The notes under the pieces were generated by a model. It searched no databases and had not been told where the DNA came from. It saw nothing but the letters and a program-made list of their open reading frames with translations. A program made the position numbers and the translations under genes. 64,000 nt of DNA from Heterotrichella gracilis (lineage: Eukaryota > Sar > Xanthophyceae > Tribonematales > Xanthonemataceae): assembly GCA_032358255.1 (NCBI GenBank), contig JAULBX010001780.1:1-64000 (forward strand), read 5' to 3'. How positions within the stretch are numbered: position 1 is the first letter of the stretch; each line of letters opens with the position of its first letter. This document shows, in pieces, positions 37,501 through 48,982 of this stretch.

Positions 37501-40500
37501 TGCTGGATAGCAAGGAGGTTTCGGAGGCGGTCCAGGAGGCGGGGGTGAGCAAATCACAGCTGGAGGCGGCGCTGGACGAGCTGCGTGGCACCCAAAAGGT
37601 GGAGAGCCAGTCGTCCGACCAGCAGTTTCAGGCGCTGGAGAAGTTTGGGGTGGACCTCACAGCCCGGGTGGCAAAGCTGGTGAGTATCTATACCTGCGTG
37701 CCACTCTCGCCATGCATGTTTGCGTTGCGCGTTGTTGGGTCGTTTAGATGCTCTGCTGTCGCGTGGTCTCGCACCGTCTTGCTTCTGCTGGGTCGTTTCT
37801 GCATCTCGACCCCGTTCCCGCCGTGCATGTCCCGACACCCTGGCCCCTGCACTTTGGTGAATAGTACGCCCTTGGCGAGTTCCTGCCTTCCTTTTGCCAC
37901 AGCCGTACCTTCTCTTGCTTATTTCAAACCATTCCACGACTTGGCAGTCCAGCTAGGTCCCAACTGCACCTCTCATCCCTCCTTTCCACCCATCACCTCA
38001 CTTGGACCCTCATCTCATGCACACAATCACACTACCCTAACCAAAACCCTAAACCCTTCCTCTATCCTCCCGCAGGACCCCGTCATCGGCAGGGACGAGG
38101 AGATCCGGCGAGTGATCCGCGTGCTCTGCCGCCGCACCAAGAACAACCCAGTGCTCATCGGGGAGCCAGGGGTGGGTAAGACTGCAATCGTGGAGGGGCT
38201 GGCGCAGCGGATTGTGCGCGGGGATGCACCCCAGACGCTGCTGGGCATCCGCATCATTTCCCTGGACATGGGCGCGCTGGTTGCAGGTGGGTAGCTCGGG
38301 GTTAGGGTTGAGAGTTTGTAGGGTTTGATGTCATTCAGGGTTTAGGGTTTAGGGTTGCCCACTTTGGTTGCAGGTAGCTGATGTGCTCCGCAGCCTGGGT
38401 GTAGGGTGTTGATTCCTGCTAGCAGCAGCACCACACGTGCCTCACCTACCGTCACCCAACCGCATGTTTTGATAGTGATTATAAGCCTGTTCCAAATCCT
38501 GCAACACCCCGCTCACCCTTGCTCATGAATCCCCACCCCATCATAAACCTAAACCCTAATCCCCAACCCTAAACCCTTCCCCGCAGGCGCCAAGTACCGC
38601 GGCGAGTTCGAGGAGCGCCTCAAGGCTGTGCTCAAGGAGGTAGCAGACGCACAAGGCCAGGTCATTCTCTTCATCGATGAAATCCACCTGGTGCTGGGGG
38701 CAGGCAAGACCGAGGGGTCCATGGATGCTGCAAACCTGCTCAAGCCCATGCTGGCGCGCGGCGAGCTGCGCACCATCGGGGCCACCACCCTGGCTGAGTA
38801 CCGGGAGCATGTGGAGAAGGACGCGGCGTTTGAGCGCAGGTGGGTGGCGGCTGTTGGGGGATGTGGGGTGTCCAGCACTTCGCGGCGCACATGCACTAAC
38901 CTGTATCAAGGGTCACGTTTGCTGGGGTGATAATTGCCATCATTGCTGCGTTGATGCTACATGTCCTTTCAAAGGGCTTTGACTCCATTGACTGTCTTGG
39001 AAACCAACCTGTACTGTGCATCCTGTAATCACAGAGATTCACAATTCCACCACACCAGCAATGCGACCTGCTCTCCCACCCCATTTCCCTTCACTAACAT
39101 CTTCCCTTCCCCCGCCCCCTCACAGGTTCCAGCAGGTTCTGGTGGGTGAGCCCAGCGTGCCTGACACCATCGCCATACTGCGCGGCCTGTCGGAGAAGTA
39201 CTCCACCTACCACGGGGTGCGCATCACCGACAGGGCACTGGTGGTGGCCGCAGAGCTGTCGGACCGATACATACAGGTGAGCCTCGTCAAAGTAAACCCT
39301 GAACCCTAGGATATCGATGCTTACTTGGGTACAATTTTTATGCCCAATGATCCAAATACCCTGTGGTGTTGGAGCTTAGGTTCTGTACCAACCACTGCTT
39401 GACATGAACCCCTGGAAAATGCACTGGATGGCGCTAGGCTTCCCGTGTTTCACCATGCCACACCATATTTATTACCCTCCATCCTAAACCCTACACCCTG
39501 CTGTCTGCAGGCTCGCTTCCTGCCCGACAAGGCCATCGACCTTGTGGATGAGGCCTGCGCCAACCTGCGGGTGCAGCTGGACAGCAAGCCAGAGGAGATC
39601 GATTTCCTGGAGCGCCAGGTGTACCGCCTGCAGGTGGAGGAGACCGCGCTGTCCCGGGAGAAGGACCAGGTGTCCAAGGGCAGGCTGGGGGAGGTCAAGA
39701 AGGAGCTGCAGGACCTGCAGGTGAGAATCCGGTTCATTATTGTGGACGCCAAGATTATGCTGAGAATGTACTGTGTATGTGTTGTATAATGTGTGGGAGA
39801 GTGATCTCATATACGCGTCAGGCATGCACAGCTTTTTGTAATCCCTGCACCACCTTGGCAGCATCATCATTCTTGCGCCTCATCGGATGTACCTTTTGAT
39901 TTGACACTGGTAATTGAGGGATTTTATTTTACTTATTCTGTGCCCATTTTTCCAGGACCGGCTGCGCCCCCTGCAGCTGCGCTACCAGGGCGAGAAGCGG
40001 CGGCTGGACGATATCCGGCGCCTGCAGGAGAAGCGCGACGAGCTGGGCATGCGGCTGGCGCAGGCTGAGGCGCGCATGGACCTCGCCATGGTGGCAGACA
40101 TCAAGTATGGCGCGCTGGCAGAGGTGGAGGACCAGCTACGCAAGCTGCAGGTAGGGCTGGGTTCTGGTTGCAAGTTGCAGTTACGTGCGGTATTAACTGG
40201 GTGGGATGAGTCCAGCATTTTAGTTATGTCATGCGCATTCTGAAGTAGGTCTTGTTGAAGCTATGTGTGTGTTGCAAAGTGATCTGTATAATTGCCATGT
40301 CGTTCTGCATGCAGATGGCAAAATCATCATTTGTTTATTACTTTCTGTTGATATTTACCTGTATTTTCGTTCCCCTGCAGGCCCAGGCCCCCGAGAACCC
40401 CATGCTGAGCGACACCGTGGGGCCCGAGGAGGTGGCCCTGGTGGTCTCCCGCTGGACCGGCATCCCAGTCACCAAGCTCCACCAGGGGGACAGAGCACGA

Positions 40501-43500
40501 CTACTCAAGCTCAAGGAGGAACTCCACCATCGGGTGGTGGGCCAGGATGCTGCTGTTGCTGCAGTGGCAGACGCCGTGCTGCGCTCCCGCGCGGGGCTGG
40601 CGTCCCGCAACCGGGGATCCAGCTTTCTGTTCCTGGGCCCCACGGGGGTGGGCAAAACCGAGCTGGCCAAGGCCCTGGCTGAGCTGCTGTTTGATGACGA
40701 GAAGATGATGGTGCGCATCGACATGGGGGAGTACCAGGAGAAGCACACCGTGAGCAGGCTGATTGGGGCGCCTCCAGGGTATGTGGGGCACGAGCAGGGC
40801 GGGCAGCTGACGGAGGCGGTGCGGCGGAAGCCCTACAGCGTGGTTCTGTTGGACGAGGTGAGTTGCGCCTTTGGAATTGCATGGTTACGTTACTGTTCCT
40901 CACAGCACCCATCATCACCTGTGGCATGGAAATGACCTCATTTCACTTTCGTTATTCCTTATCAACTCGCGATGGAAAAAGGGTATTTATAATGCTGGGT
41001 ATTAAATGGCTTTTTCTGTCCCCTTGACCAGGTTGAGAAGGCGCACCGGGAGGTGCTGAACGTGCTCCTGGGCGTGCTGGACGACGGCAGGCTCACCGAC
41101 TCCAAGGGCCGCACCGTCAACTTTGCCAACACCATCATCATCATGACCTCCAACCTGGGCTCCGAGTACCTGCTGGGCGAGGGGGACAGGGCGCAGGCCA
41201 AGGAGATGGTGATGAAGATGGTGCGGGGCCACTTCAGGCCCGAGATGCTCAACCGCCTGGATGAGATTGTGACCTTTGACCCGCTGGGCACCGGGCAGCT
41301 GAGGGAGGTGGCGCGGCTGCAGGTAGGGTGCGGGGTCTGGGGTGTAGGGTTTAGGGTTTAGGGTTTGTATCTTGGGGTGAAAGGGTTTTAAACTGTTATT
41401 GGTTTAGGGTTACAGGGGGGACATGTGGCCGGGGCTTGCTGCCAGTGGTGGTTGGATAATCAAATGCATTTCACCAGTACAAACAGATTTTTTTAGTCAG
41501 CCATGCACACTGCAGCTCCCAAGCAGTTCTGCATTGGCACCATGTACATGTACACTGTGTGTGCTTGGGTGTGCACGTGTGAGCATGCTCCCCACATGGT
41601 AGCCTATCAGCGCCATGCTGTCTTATAGTGTTACTGTGCTGTTTTTTGGTCCAATGGTCTAATAATGTTGCTTTCGTTCAACTGCAGGTTGCGGAGCTGA
41701 ACGAGCGGCTCAAGGGGAAGAACATGCGCATGGAGGTCACGGGGGCAGCCCTGGACTACGCGGTCTCCCAGGCCACCGACCGCATGTACGGGGCGCGGCC
41801 CCTTCGCAGGTGGCTGGAACATCACATCATCACCGACCTCAGCCGCCTCATTGTGGCTGGGGATGTGGTCGAGGGGAGCACGGTGGTGGTTGACGCCGCG
41901 CCCCAAGGGGGGCTGACCTACACCGCGGAGGTGGGGGAGAATGGGGTGGCTACAGGTCCTGCTGCTGCGGTGGCCAAGGGGGATGCCAAGCGGGTGAAGA
42001 TGAGTTTGGATCCGGGGATGTCCTCGGTGGACGATGCAGAGGACGCGTTTGACTACATGGATGTGTGAGGGGTTGGTGGGGACTGGGCGGGGTCTGCAGC
42101 GGGAGCTGTATTGAGCCTGCGTGTTGGTGCAGCTGGTGGGGGTGGGGAGCAGGGGGGTTTGGGGACAGCGGAGCTTGTTGGGGCTTGGGGGGGCCAGGGG
42201 GCAGCTGCAGCGTGTATTATGCGGTTGCGCTATCCAGCGGCTGCAGCAGCAGCCACAGCAGCCGAGCAGCAGCAGCAGCAGGTCCCAGGGAGCAGCTGCT
42301 TAGGTTTTGAGAAATTTACAGCTTGGGGTTTGGGGTTAGGGTGCGGCGCGGCGCAGCACTTGGTAGTTGAGCCCATTGCCAGGGCCTTGTAATATAGTAG
42401 GGTTAGGTTTTTGTTGGCGCCTGCTGCGCATGTGGTTCCAGCGTAGCAGTAGCTCTGTAAACAACTACATAGCAGCGTTTAACGGTTGAGGTTGGTTCTG
42501 TGGTGTCAGGACCATACGCACTTCAAATGCTAGATATGCCTGACTACGCCGTTTGGTGTAGGACTCTGGCTTGTATAACAGCAGCAGCTAGCGCTGCTTG
42601 TGTGGTATGTAGAGATGGGTACATTTTGATGGAGTGGGCCTGTATGAGTGCAAGCTAGAATTTGAAACCGGCTCCTGCGATGGTACCGACGCCTGCAAAA
42701 CAAATAAAAGTGCAGTCCATGCAACATGAAGCGACTCTCTAAAATTAAAAACCTGACACAGTACTCTGAATTTGAAAACAAATTTTCCAGGTGTCGAGGG
42801 TGTGCTTCAGCTGATATAGATATTGCTGCATTGTGTTGTAGTTTGTCTGCTTCAAAACTAGGAAGGCAATTGAGGCACCACTGCAGCTGTTAGACCTTGC
42901 CATCATCAAATTGAATGATTGCTGTTCGTTAGACAAATTAGAAGGCTGTGTAACTGCCATCTACTGCCCCCCATCTGCTCTCTATAGTAAATGGCCATTG
43001 CCCTCTTCAATTTGTCATGTCGTACGCACCTGCAGCTGCCATGCATGCGTTGATAACAGACTCTGAGGCCACCCTATGTGCATTCTAACAAAGTTGCATG
43101 TTCACCGCTGCTCTGCCCCTTGTGGCACCATGCTGTCCACACCTCGAGTACCTACCTGTTACTACTGGGCTACCAGCTGGGCTGTTACGTACAAGGGGTT
43201 GCGCTGAAAGCTCTAGGGATGGTGGTGCTGCGCAGTGGAAGATACGGTACCCGGTGCCCATGATATCTTGGGACTAATAATGTTTTCCACCTGGGTGGAC
43301 GTGTTTACATGGCGCATGGTGTAAAACCCTTAGGGTTTGGGCAGACAACCCACAGAGTTTGCAGCAAGCGGCCCTTTCAATGCCTCCTCCCCTCTGGCAC
43401 CAAACATGCCCCGCTGTGTTGCAGGTTGAGGCGGTGGTGCGGCGCATCAAGTGGCTGCTTGAGAGCGACCCGGACACGCGCATCATCGTGTTCTCGACCT

Positions 43501-46500
43501 GGGCGGACGTGCTGGAGATTGTTGCGCACGCGCTGACGTGCAACAAGGTGAGGCCAGGGTTGAGGGTGGGGTGTGCGCTGGCATGCCACTGGTGAGGCAG
43601 GGTTTAGAGTAGGGTGTGCGCCGGCATGCACTGGTTGGGGCGCCTAGGGTTTTAAGGGTTTTGCCCTTGGTTTTCTACTCTCCCAGCTGCCCGCCACCTG
43701 CTGTGCCTTTCGCCACCCTACTGCACATGCATAGCTGTTGGGCAGCCTGTGCATAAGGGGGGTCCCGCTAGTTGCTGCACCGCTTTACAATACTGCATTG
43801 TCACTTTTGCAACCAGGCGGCCACAGTGCAACCAGGCGGCCAAATGTCATATTTATATTACAGCGATGGTATTACAATGATGATGATTTATTTCCTTCAT
43901 GCACCCAGGTGGGCAGCCTGTACCCTGGCAAGGGGGTGACGCTAGTGGAGGCGCTGCGCGCGTTCAAGGGCAGCCTCCCAGTGCAGGAGCCTTCTGAGGG
44001 CCACCTGGACGCACACGAGCACCAGGGGCACGTAGGGAAAAAGAGGTGGGTGGGAGGGACCAGTGAGTGCGCTAGGGGTCATGAATACATGGGTGGTACA
44101 GCGCTGCGCGGTGTTGCGGTAATTAAGGGGGGCGGGGGGCGGGGGGCAGACGTCTTGACTTGGGGACTATGAATCCATGGCAAAGTGCTTATGGGCGGTG
44201 CACATTCTCTGAGTTGTCCTGCCTATGTGGGTGCGTATAGAGTCCTTATATGCAGACAACCTGTGCGGCACCAGCAGTGCATGTGAGCGCCAATAATCCT
44301 TTCCTAATCAGAGTGGCAGAGCAACATGCCGAGGGGTGGTTGCATCACCGGCACCCATCCGTGACAATGGGGTGGTGTAGCTCCCCCAGCACCCAGTGTG
44401 TTTGACGCATACGATAGCAGTGAGCGGCCCTGCCCTTGATAACAATACCCCTGCTGTCCTGCTGTGTTGGGAGGGGTGTGTAGACGGTGCCCTGCATGTT
44501 TGTGTGTGTTCGCCCCTTGCAGATCCCCACAGGCCAAAACCTTGCGTGGGGTGCACTCCCCAGAAACCCAGTGGTACCCCACCCCTTGCTACGGTGCCCA
44601 GGGAGCGGCCCGCCTAGCCTATCACCCACCTCTCCTCCTGCTCAGCTCCACAGTGACACCTACTGTACCCGATCTTTTCACGCAGGAAAGCATACAAGGT
44701 AAAAGGGGACGAGCGCGTGCTGCTGCTGCCAGTCAAGAGCGGCGCAAACGGGCTGACGATCAACGGTGCGTCCAAGGGTGGGGTTGCACGCAGCACTGGT
44801 CGCGTTGTGGGCACTTGCACGACTATGGTGCATACCTATGGTGCAAGATGGTGAACAGGCATTTTATGAGCATACAGACTGGTCAGTGTGAAGCCGCGCG
44901 CAGGTACAGTTGTGAAACGCTTGGCACTCAACCTTATACCTAGCAAACAAAGTCTTTCGTTCGTTGTTTTCCTGTCAGAAAAGGATCAGATGCGGCACTG
45001 GCCGCCGGGCCGCCGCCTGCGGGCAGCGGGCTTCGGGTGTGTTTCCGCACCCATAACTTTGGCCGCGCAATGCTTCTAGGCACCCCCATATATACCCTGC
45101 CCAAACTCCAAATTATTCATGCGGCGAGGTTGGCGATGTTGCCACGTCACCCTTTCGCCTTTTACTAAAGAGTGCTGATCGTCATCCTCACAAAGCCGCC
45201 TCAACCAATTTTTGTGGTACTTCGGTACCCTCACTAACAAACAACCCACACACCAACTACACACACAACCCACAAACAAACAAAACCACACAAAAACCCA
45301 ATCACAACCACCACCAAATGACATACACCATCAGACACACACACATATCAAATACTGTGTACGCTCCTGTCACACACAACTGGATGTGGGCTTGCATGCC
45401 CTGCACATCACCGCTGTTGAGGGTACTGCCAGCTGCAGTGCGCAGCCTGCAATAGGGCGCAGCAGCCCTACTGTATGGGCGGTTTCTCATACTATACCGT
45501 GGCAAACAAGTTGGGTAGACAAAGCGCCTTGGGTCACAACCACCTCTGCGTCGGCTACAGCCCTGAAATGGCCCGCACGAAGGGGCTTTATAGGGAACAG
45601 GAGGCTCTATATAAATACCACAGTACCGGTTCTCTATTTCTGCTGGTATGTGCATCAACCAACCCTTGGGACACTGGTGAAAATACTATATTATACCTTG
45701 CCAGGGCCCGGCCAGTGGTACAGTGCAGAGCCATGCCACATGACATGCCACCAGCCAAGCCGTGCGCTCCTTGTCACGTGCCGAGTGCGTCACGCAGTAC
45801 TGGTAATGTGTCTAGGGCCGCCGCGCTGAAGCCCTGGTGCTAGTCTCTGGTCAAACTGAACGCCCAGTTACAATAAACTGTTGCCCATTTAGGTGTGTTC
45901 CAGCAATAGAGCTAGGTGAGCAGCCAGCTGTGCAAGCCTTGCGCCAACCAGCCTGTACTGGCACAGCTGTCTACAGCATTTTCTGCACCAGAAGGTCCAC
46001 CCGGCAAGTTTTACCTGTGACAGCAAAATCACCCCATGCCCTGAACGTCAACTGGGTCTTGGGTTACACAACTACATGCCCCACCCTCCCCCATCTCAAC
46101 CCTAAACCCTAAACAGCACCACCCTCCTCCCTTTGATGCAGAGGCGCAGGTTTCACCCGGATGACATTATTTAGCTGTGACAGCTAAATTACCCCATGCC
46201 CTGAACCTCATTCGAGTCAAGGTCCGCAGGTATTGATTAGAATGCCCACCCTCCTCCCTTTGGTGCAGAGGCGCAGCACATCATCCTGGTGGAGCCGCTG
46301 CTGGACCCTGCCGTGGAGGCGCAGGCAGTCAACAGGGTGCACCGCATCGGCCAAACCAAGGTCACCTACGTCCACCGCTTCGCCGTGCAGGTAGGGCTGG
46401 GGCAGCGTAGGGTATTGCAATCGCACCCTAGCCTCTACACTTGTAGGCGAGCAGCTCTAGCTGATGTGTCCACCCTTAAATAATGCGCCTGTTCAAGGAC

Positions 46501-47276
46501 ATCTGCATACATTACTATTCTTTTTATTTCCTGGTAGCCATGCCATCTTGAACATGCCCACCTTAGTTTGCTAAGGTAGGACAAATCAGCAAACAAAAGG
46601 AGAGCATTGCCCTCCTGTCCATTATATTCCAGGCCAATATATCGGGCCACCGCCCATAGGTAGCCACGCGCTTGTCAACTGCACCAGCACATGCGGCGAT
46701 GGCAAACGCCAGCAGGCAGATCCTTGTGGCTTGAAGGGGTTGGGCATCCAAATGGACAGGGCTATTCTCAATATTTCGTTGTTTGTTGCAGATGACGGTT
46801 GAGGACAACGTGCAGCAGCTGTGCCAGAGCAGGGCATCAGCCATGGACCTGTCAGCCGCAGGTGCAGCAAGGCGCGGCAAGGACGATGCACTCACTGTGC
46901 GGTAAGCAGCTTTCTGGTGAACCTGGTGACATCTTTTATTACATGCGGTGGTATACACGCTTTTCTGGCTTTCTGATTAATTGTCAAGGTATATTTGTGA
47001 GACATTGGCTGCCTTGCGTTGTCAATGTCAGTGTGCTGCTTACAATGGCCCATTGCATGGCAACCTGGTGGCTACCGGTGGCCATTGTGGTGGTTCACAG
47101 CAAACCTCTGTATTCAAGGGTGTTTAAAAATCTGGGGTTTTATACGCTTATTGACACACGTGTTTGTGTGCAGGGATGTGGCAGCGCTCCTGGAGGAGAA
47201 GTGGGCCCACACCGGCCAGGGCTCTGTGGATGTAGGGTCCCCGTTAGGGTCACCCGGATCACAACCCCTTGGCTGA
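25556..47276 (+). CDS. SHPRH: SHPRH-type SNF2 helicase / RING E3 ubiquitin ligase (about 1675 aa, 28 exons)
   Basis: Exons in phase: 25556-25969, 26500-26805, 26870-~27037, 27156-27341, 27520-27747, 28029-28206, 28931-29118, 29413-29610, 30050-30201, 30509-30621, 30841-31007, 31224-31364, 31839-32049, 32305-32470, 32839-33035, 33339-33588, 33972-34068, 34427-34724, 35002-35240, 35366-35477, 35718-35869, 36070-36261, 43425-43547, 43909-44045, 44686-44765, 46269-46390, 46792-46901, 47174-47276. Helicase motif [14 protein letters not shown] is at about residue 401; a PHD finger ([12 protein letters not shown] ... CPSC) at about 450-510; DEAQ box (CLDEAQ) near 640; RING (CPVCHEEL ... CGHQVC ... 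CPTC) at about 1350-1400; helicase C motifs [21 protein letters not shown] and [10 protein letters not shown] at about 1460-1600. Length and order match human SHPRH (1683 aa), which polyubiquitinates PCNA in damage tolerance. The intron 36262-43424 holds a complete HSP101 gene. The end of exon 3 is uncertain. Confidence 0.93.
28141..28625 (+). repeat. PHD-exon echo array in SHPRH intron
   Basis: The 3' 66 nt of the PHD exon with its donor (28141-28212) recur at about 28292-28366, 28445-28516 and, degenerate, 28570-28640. The period is about 150 bp. Copies two and three keep a CAG acceptor, the CDECLAWMH-coding sequence and a GTGGGT/GTGCGT donor, so each is a 64-nt pseudo-exon. Inclusion would shift the frame. 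Unit spacers carry CCCTAAA-like motifs. Confidence 0.85.
28823..28974 (+). repeat. Duplicated acceptor and exon start in SHPRH
   Basis: CCCACAGCAAACAAGGCCTT and the following coding sequence for CPSCVAAK occur twice, at 28822-28869 and 28925-28974. The first copy runs into a TAG straight after VAAK's codons, so only the second can serve as the exon. Confidence 0.85.
29066..29225 (+). repeat. Duplicated exon end and donor in SHPRH
   Basis: The 3' part of exon 28931-29118 and its GTGAGT donor are repeated about 85 bp downstream (29151-29225), with a few substitutions and an extra A-rich insertion before the donor copy. Confidence 0.85.
29529..29815 (+). repeat. Duplicated exon end and donor in SHPRH (second site)
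   Basis: The coding stretch for [14 protein letters not shown] to KYQ plus donor (29529-29616) is repeated at about 29728-29815, about 200 bp away, with small deletions. Confidence 0.85.
31452..31521 (+). repeat. Intronic hairpin of about 70 nt in SHPRH
   Basis: An imperfect inverted repeat with arms of about 31-33 nt: GGGGTGTT...ATAAACCAG pairs with CTGGTTTAT...AACACCCC, extended by GTATTGCCAGG against CCTGGTATTAC. The loop is only a few nucleotides. It could be a small palindromic element or a pre-miRNA-like hairpin. Confidence 0.6.
33575..34215 (+). repeat. Zinc-site exon echoes in SHPRH
   Basis: The GCGCTGCGACAG exon end with donor (to 33588) reappears near 33680-33697. The end of the next exon (GATGATTTGGTCATGGGCTG to ATACAG, 34024-34068) reappears at 34155-34211 with a small insertion. 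Confidence 0.75.
34767..34793 (+). repeat. Perfect 11-bp inverted repeat
   Basis: GTACAAGACTA, a 5-nt loop, then TAGTCTTGTAC, in a SHPRH intron between CCCTA-type motifs. Confidence 0.7.
36930..37012 (+). promoter_or_regulatory. Heat-shock element and TATA-like box of nested HSP101
   Basis: GAA (36948-36950), TTC (36953-36955) and GAG (36958-36960) are spaced by 2 nt each, forming the nGAAnnTTCnnGAn pattern bound by heat shock factor trimers. Further TTC half-sites lie at 36938-36940 and 36973-36975. A TATAAG box is at 37007-37012, 137 nt before the HSP101 ATG. All lie inside the SHPRH intron, implying that HSP101 is transcribed from its own promoter. Confidence 0.7.
37149..42068 (+). CDS. 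HSP101: Cytosolic HSP101/ClpB disaggregase (899 aa), nested in SHPRH intron
   Basis: Nine exons in phase: 37149-37679, 38076-38286, 38587-38839, 39126-39276, 39511-39720, 39956-40150, 40381-40857, 41032-41322 and 41688-42068. The start [20 protein letters not shown] is in an ACCATGG context and aligns with the start of plant cytosolic HSP101, with no transit peptide. Domains: Clp-N repeats (about 1-150); AAA1 with Walker A GEPGVGKT (206-213) and Walker [10 protein letters not shown]; the coiled-coil middle domain (about 405-535); AAA2 with GPTGVGKT and [12 protein letters not shown]; then a D2 small domain. The tail EDAFDYMDV is acidic, as in eukaryotic HSP101. It unfolds aggregated proteins together with HSP70/HSP40 and is essential for acquired thermotolerance in plants. 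It lies entirely within intron 36262-43424 of SHPRH, on the same strand. Confidence 0.96.
42388..42460 (+). terminator. Candidate TGTAA polyadenylation signals of HSP101
   Basis: TGTAA, the usual chlorophyte poly(A) signal, occurs at 42388-42392 and 42456-42460, 320-390 nt after the HSP101 stop. Use of these would end the nested transcript inside the SHPRH intron. Confidence 0.4.
46005..46285 (+). repeat. Tandem duplication including an acceptor in SHPRH
   Basis: CCATGCCCTGAAC with flanks (about 46018-46060 and 46180-46220) and CACCCTCCTCCCTTTG plus GCAGAGGCGCAG (46120-46152 and 46249-46276) each occur twice. Only the second acceptor leads into the real exon at 46269. Confidence 0.7.
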
Positions 47277-47596
47277 AGCAGGCATTGCTGAGACCTTTGG
47301 CAAAGCTTTCCTGTGGTGAGGGTGCTTCCAGCCATCGCTACTGCACAAAAGGCCTCCACTTGTGGTGGCAGCTTCAGAACATCATCGACAGTGGGCGCAG
47401 CTGCACACCAATGCTCCAACGAGCAACCATTGCTGTGCACCAACTGGTTGCTCTAGGCTGTGTATCATCAGCTTCCCACAGACATCCGTGTGTTTGTGCG
47501 TAATTGCTATTATGTCTGCTCGCTACTGCTTTTGGATAGTTCCTGTATGACTATAATCGTGAAGTCCAGCTCTGCAGTGCAGCACAGGTTACCCAA
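47277..47596. other. Convergent intergenic region
   Basis: About 320 bp between the SHPRH stop and the roadblock stop, which face each other. It must hold both 3' ends. No other gene seen. Confidence 0.5.
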
Positions 47597-48271
47597 TCAG
47601 AACAGCAAACCCTTCCTTGAAGCCAGCTTGAAATGGTTGCCAAGCAGGGATATAAGAAAGCATTCTGCAGATGTTTGCAGCTCAACTCACTTGCGGTGAC
47701 AATAATCTCGCGCTTATTTGAGCGCACTCTCAAGAACTCCAGGTCGTTCTGGAACAATGTAACATGTGGTGTTGACAAGAGAATTTGGGTGTTCAGGCAG
47801 TGGGAACTTGGGCGTTTTTTCAGCGTACTCATAGCCTTACCTGGGGGTCCAAGTCACGAACCATGTCTCTTGCCATGTTGGCTACTGGGGGGATGACAGT
47901 TGCATATTGCTGTGCCATGGCTTCCTACACAAACACAGCCAACTGTTGAACACTTGCTGTGCACAGGGGGCAAAGCGAAGCAAGACCCACCTGCAGCGTA
48001 GTTTTCAGCGTTTTGCCACTGCTGTCCAGTATCACGTAGCCTTGTACGCCCTGCAAGCAGGCGTGAACAGTAGTGGTGATGGACAAGCAGGCATGGTGTG
48101 GCCCAGTGACCCGAATGTGGAGATGCCAGGAGATGCACCGACCTTGGCGGACGTTATCCTCTGCAGGGTGGTCTCTATCTCTGCCTGTGAGGAAGCATAA
48201 ACCGTCAGTGAACGAATAACGGTAGGCTTTGCAGCAACATGATCGACAACTACACGAAAGAAACGTACCAT
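47597..48271 (-). CDS. Dynein light chain roadblock/LC7 (104 aa)
   Basis: Six exons in phase: 48271-48269 (just the ATG), 48184-48143, 48050-47991, 47924-47841, 47748-47691 and 47664-47597. The protein begins MAEIETTLQRITSAK, then GVQGYVILDSSGKTLKTTLQ, then QYATVIPPVANMARDMVRDL and DPQNDLEFLRVRSNKREIIV. This matches the roadblock/LC7 fold throughout (human DYNLRB reads QKGVQGIIVV ... [20 protein letters not shown]), and length fits the family (about 96-105 aa). LC7 dimers bind dynein intermediate chains in cytoplasmic, outer-arm and intraflagellar transport dyneins. The last exon (CFLISLLG) replaces the usual hydrophobic end strand and is the least certain part. The ATG stands alone at the end of exon 1, immediately before a GTACGT donor. 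Confidence 0.9.
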
Positions 48272-48982
48272 GTTTCCAAAGCGCGATGCCCTGTCAGAAA
48301 CCTTGGCTGCCGTTCACTTGTGCAGTTAAATAAATTGGAAGTAACGTTCACGGGCAACCTCTGAAACTCAGCAGCCGCGTTCGACAACGATGACAGGGGC
48401 ACCCGCACTGATTCTGCTGTGGTTTACAACCGTCTGTTCAGTTCCTGGGCGACAGCGAGGAGTGCAAGAAGACAAAGCACCGTCAGTAGTAGGCCTCGTC
48501 GAATCTTATTACCGTGCAATCGCAATTGCTTACGTCCTTGTTTGCCCACAGTGAATATATGCGCCACACTACCAAGGGGTGTGACGGAATGGCAATGAGC
48601 ATAACGTGATGAAAGTAGGCAGTGGTGGCCATGGGATGTCGTTTGCAAGCTTGACAACTAAGCAACTTCTGCTGTTCTTCAACAATACTGGCGACACTGC
48701 CGGGCGATATGTGAGAGGTTACAGCTTGCAACCCAGTGGGCATGTTATGCCTTCGGTTGGAGGAATGTGCATCCACCATTGCGGTGGTCGGTAGCGCCAC
48801 TGGCTGGCTGGCTGGCAGCAGCACACTCTTGACACAATCAACCAAATTTAACAACTGCAAAAAGTACTGGGACTGAAGACTTTGCCGTTTGAAAAAGCCC
48901 CAGCTGTCGTTCAGTTCAACATTGCTCCTAGCTGTTGAGACATTGCTCCTGCACTAGCTGTTGACCATGGTTGTGGACCACA
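48272..48982. other. Intergenic, roadblock promoter and nucleoporin 3' end
   Basis: No gene seen. TTACA (complement of TGTAA) near 48717 could end the nucleoporin transcript about 265 nt after its stop. Confidence 0.4.

Noticed and set aside
36262-43424. Interpretation as two separate genes split by HSP101 insertion
   Set aside because: Exon ends flanking the gap join in phase exactly where SHPRH continues, with good donor and acceptor, so a single gene with a long intron is simpler; kept as the alternative in the finding.
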